Part shown: positions 62,845-64,000 of the stretch, piece after piece
Layout of the letters: every line of letters starts with the position of its first letter
How positions within the stretch are numbered: position 1 is the first letter of the stretch
DNA from: Heligmosomoides polygyrus polygyrus
Lineage: Eukaryota; Nematoda; Chromadorea; Rhabditida; Heligmosomidae
NCBI GenBank assembly: GCA_947396885.1
Contig: OX377206.1
Location: 46,235,631 to 46,299,630, forward strand
Length of the DNA: 64,000 nt
Reading direction: 5' to 3'
Notes under the pieces: model-generated
The model's database searches: none
What the model was told of the DNA's origin: nothing
What the model saw: the letters and a program-made list of their open reading frames with translations, nothing else
Position numbers and translations under genes: made by a program

Positions 62845-64000
62845 AACGACGTCTAGCTCCCCCTCGTAATTATTGCATAAGTTGGACGACGTCTAGGGCA
62901 CGCCTTCTGAATCCCTATGCACCTTGGACGACGTCTAGGGCACGCATTCAAAATCCCCGACTCACGAAGGACGACGTCTAGGGTAGCCTTCTGAATGCTG
63001 ACGCACGTTGAACGACATCCAGTGTTCGCCTTTTGAATCTCTACCCACGCTGGGCGACGTCTGCGGCATTTCTTCTGAACCGTGACATACGTTGAACGAC
63101 GTCTAGCTCCCCCTCCTAATTATTACATAAGTTGGACGACGTCTAGGGCACGCCTTCTGAATCCCTATGCACCTTGGACGACGTCTAGAGCACGCATTCA
63201 AAATCCCCGACTCACGAAGGACGACGTCTAGGGTAGCCTTCTGAATGCTGACGCACGTTGAACGACGTCCAGTGTTCGCCTTTTGAATCTCTACCCACGC
63301 TGGGCGACGTCTGCGGCATTTCTTCTGAACCGTGACATACGTTGAACGACGTCTAGCTCCCCCTCGTAATTATTGCATAAGTTGGACGACGTCTAGGGCA
63401 CGCCTTCTGAATCCCTATGCACCTTGGACGACGTCTAGGGCACGCATTCAAAATCCCCGACTCACGAAGGACGACGTCTAGGGTAGCCTTCTGAATGCTG
63501 ACGCACGTTGAACGACATCCAGTGTTCGCCTTTTGAATCTCTACCCACGCTGGGCGACGTCTGCGGCATTTCTTCTGAACCGTGACATACGTTGAACGAC
63601 GTCTAGCTCCCCCTCCTAATTATTACATAAGTTGGACGACGTCTAGGGCACGCCTTCTGAATCCCTATGCACCTTGGACGACGTCTAGGGCACGCATTCA
63701 AAATCCCCGACTCACGAAGGACGACGTCTAGGGTAGCCTTCTGAATGCTGACGCACGTTGAACGACGTCCAGTGTTCGCCTTTTGAATCTCTACCCACGC
63801 TGGGCGACGTCTGCGGCATTTCTTCTGAACCGTGACATACGTTGAACGACGTCTAGCTCCCCCTCCTAATTATTACATAAGTTGGACGACGTCTAGGGCA
63901 CGCCTTCTGAATCCCTATGCACCTTGGACGACGTCTAGAGCACGCATTCAAAATCCCCGACTCACGAAGGACGACGTCTAGGGTAGCCTTCTGAATGCTG

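Larger units (their letters stand above)
62518..63688 (+). repeat. Perfect 500-bp dimer inside the 250-bp array
   Basis: By my reading the stretch 62,518-63,188 is identical to 63,018-63,688, a perfect match of about 670 bp at 500-bp offset. The shared marker bases are TAGAG at about 62,688 and 63,188, CCCTCGTAATTATTGC at 62,861 and 63,361, and GACATCC at about 63,014 and 63,514. The match stops at a G/A difference (62,517 against 63,017) on the left and an A/G difference (63,189 against 63,689) on the right. Two adjacent 250-bp copies were therefore duplicated as a pair. Confidence 0.9.
1..64000 (+). repeat. Satellite array of ~42-bp units, whole window
   Basis: Seen directly: the window consists of head-to-tail units of about 42 bp from first to last base. 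Nearly every unit opens with a core of the form RRCGACGTC (a GACGTC palindrome inside) and many continue with TAGGGCACGCCTTCTGAAT or a recognisable derivative. All units lie in one orientation; I found no inverted block. At this spacing the window holds roughly 1,500 units. No unique sequence longer than one unit interrupts them, so there is no room for a gene. Known of such arrays: blocks of this kind are typical of eukaryotic heterochromatin. I do not recognise the family and cannot name the species. Orientation is given as + only because the unit was read on that strand. Confidence 0.97.
62095..64000 (+). repeat. Homogeneous 250-bp F-A-B-C-D-E array
   Basis: Seen directly: the F unit recurs at 62,095, 62,345, 62,595, 62,845, 63,095, 63,345, 63,595 and 63,845, exactly 250 bp each time, with the six units always in the order F, A, B, C, D, E. 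This gives seven complete copies and 156 bp of an eighth that runs off the window. All C-tracts here have the short interrupted form. Copies differ by only a few bases each (TAGAG/TAGGG in B, GACATCC/GACGTCC in D, CCCTCGTAATTATTGC in F). The block contrasts with the mixed repeats on its left and looks like the product of recent amplification. Confidence 0.95.

Noticed and set aside
1..64000. CRISPR array (short direct repeats at even spacing)
   Set aside because: There are no unique spacers; the sequence between conserved cores is itself repeated, and units grade into one another.
1..64000. Telomeric repeat, because C-tracts often end in CCCTAA
   Set aside because: The hexamer occurs singly, once per F unit, and never in tandem.
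1..64000. CENP-B box
   Set aside because: The TTCGCC stretch in D units resembles the start of the box, but the required CGGG part at the right distance is absent.
1..64000. Transposable element, rRNA or tRNA sequence embedded in the array
   Set aside because: I saw no stretch longer than one unit that departs from the satellite, no terminal repeats, and no recognisable RNA gene.
1..64000. Inverted or head-to-head block
   Set aside because: The reverse complement of the GACGACGTCTAGGG core was not seen; all units point the same way.

Overview
The whole 64,000-base window is one continuous tandem satellite. I see no gene, RNA gene, transposon or unique spacer in it. Every stretch is built from head-to-tail units of about 42 bp that open with a conserved core containing GACGTC, all in the same orientation. 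At least six diverged unit types can be told apart (here called A, B, C, D, E and F; about 42, 43, 41, 42, 42 and 36-48 bp). The F unit carries a poly-C tract of very variable length. A run of several megabase-style satellite units without any gene points to a eukaryotic chromosome, most likely a heterochromatic block (pericentromeric, subtelomeric or sex/B-chromosome-like). The sequence alone does not identify the species, and I do not recognise the family.

Units are assembled into higher-order repeats (HORs). The simplest is F-A-B-C-D-E, exactly 250 bp, seen cleanly at the right end (62,095-64,000). Shorter and longer variants are F-C'-D-E (166 bp), F-A-D-E, F-A-B-E, F-A-C'-D-E and F-A-A-B-C-D-E, where C' is a full-length 42-bp relative of C. 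E followed by F is nearly constant, and each HOR usually holds one F, so the C-tract punctuates the array about every 165-300 bp.

Above this there is a second level of kilobase duplications. Regions, with approximate borders: 1-8,200, older mixed block with a 2.6-kb duplication; 8,200-12,680, containing a 1.38-kb tandem duplication; 12,680-17,440, a 1.59-kb unit in three copies; 17,440-20,000, a 1.5-kb duplication; 20,000-33,900 and 33,900-42,100, two versions of one large block of about 8 kb, the first enlarged by internal amplifications; 42,100-53,900, a roughly 2.4-kb segment in three copies separated by smaller tandem expansions; 53,900-62,095, a 2.34-kb HOR in four copies, one with about 0.9 kb deleted; 62,095-64,000, a homogeneous 250-bp array. 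The satellite runs off both ends of the window.

Because 42 is a multiple of three and the unit has few stops, long 14-residue-periodic open frames occur on the minus strand (up to 318 codons). They break or change frame wherever the C-tract changes length, so I judge them non-coding. The observations most worth following are the C-tract, the F variant that has acquired a perfect 8-bp inverted repeat, chimeric units recording exchange inside units, the 166-bp HOR, and the sharp change to a young 250-bp array at the right end.
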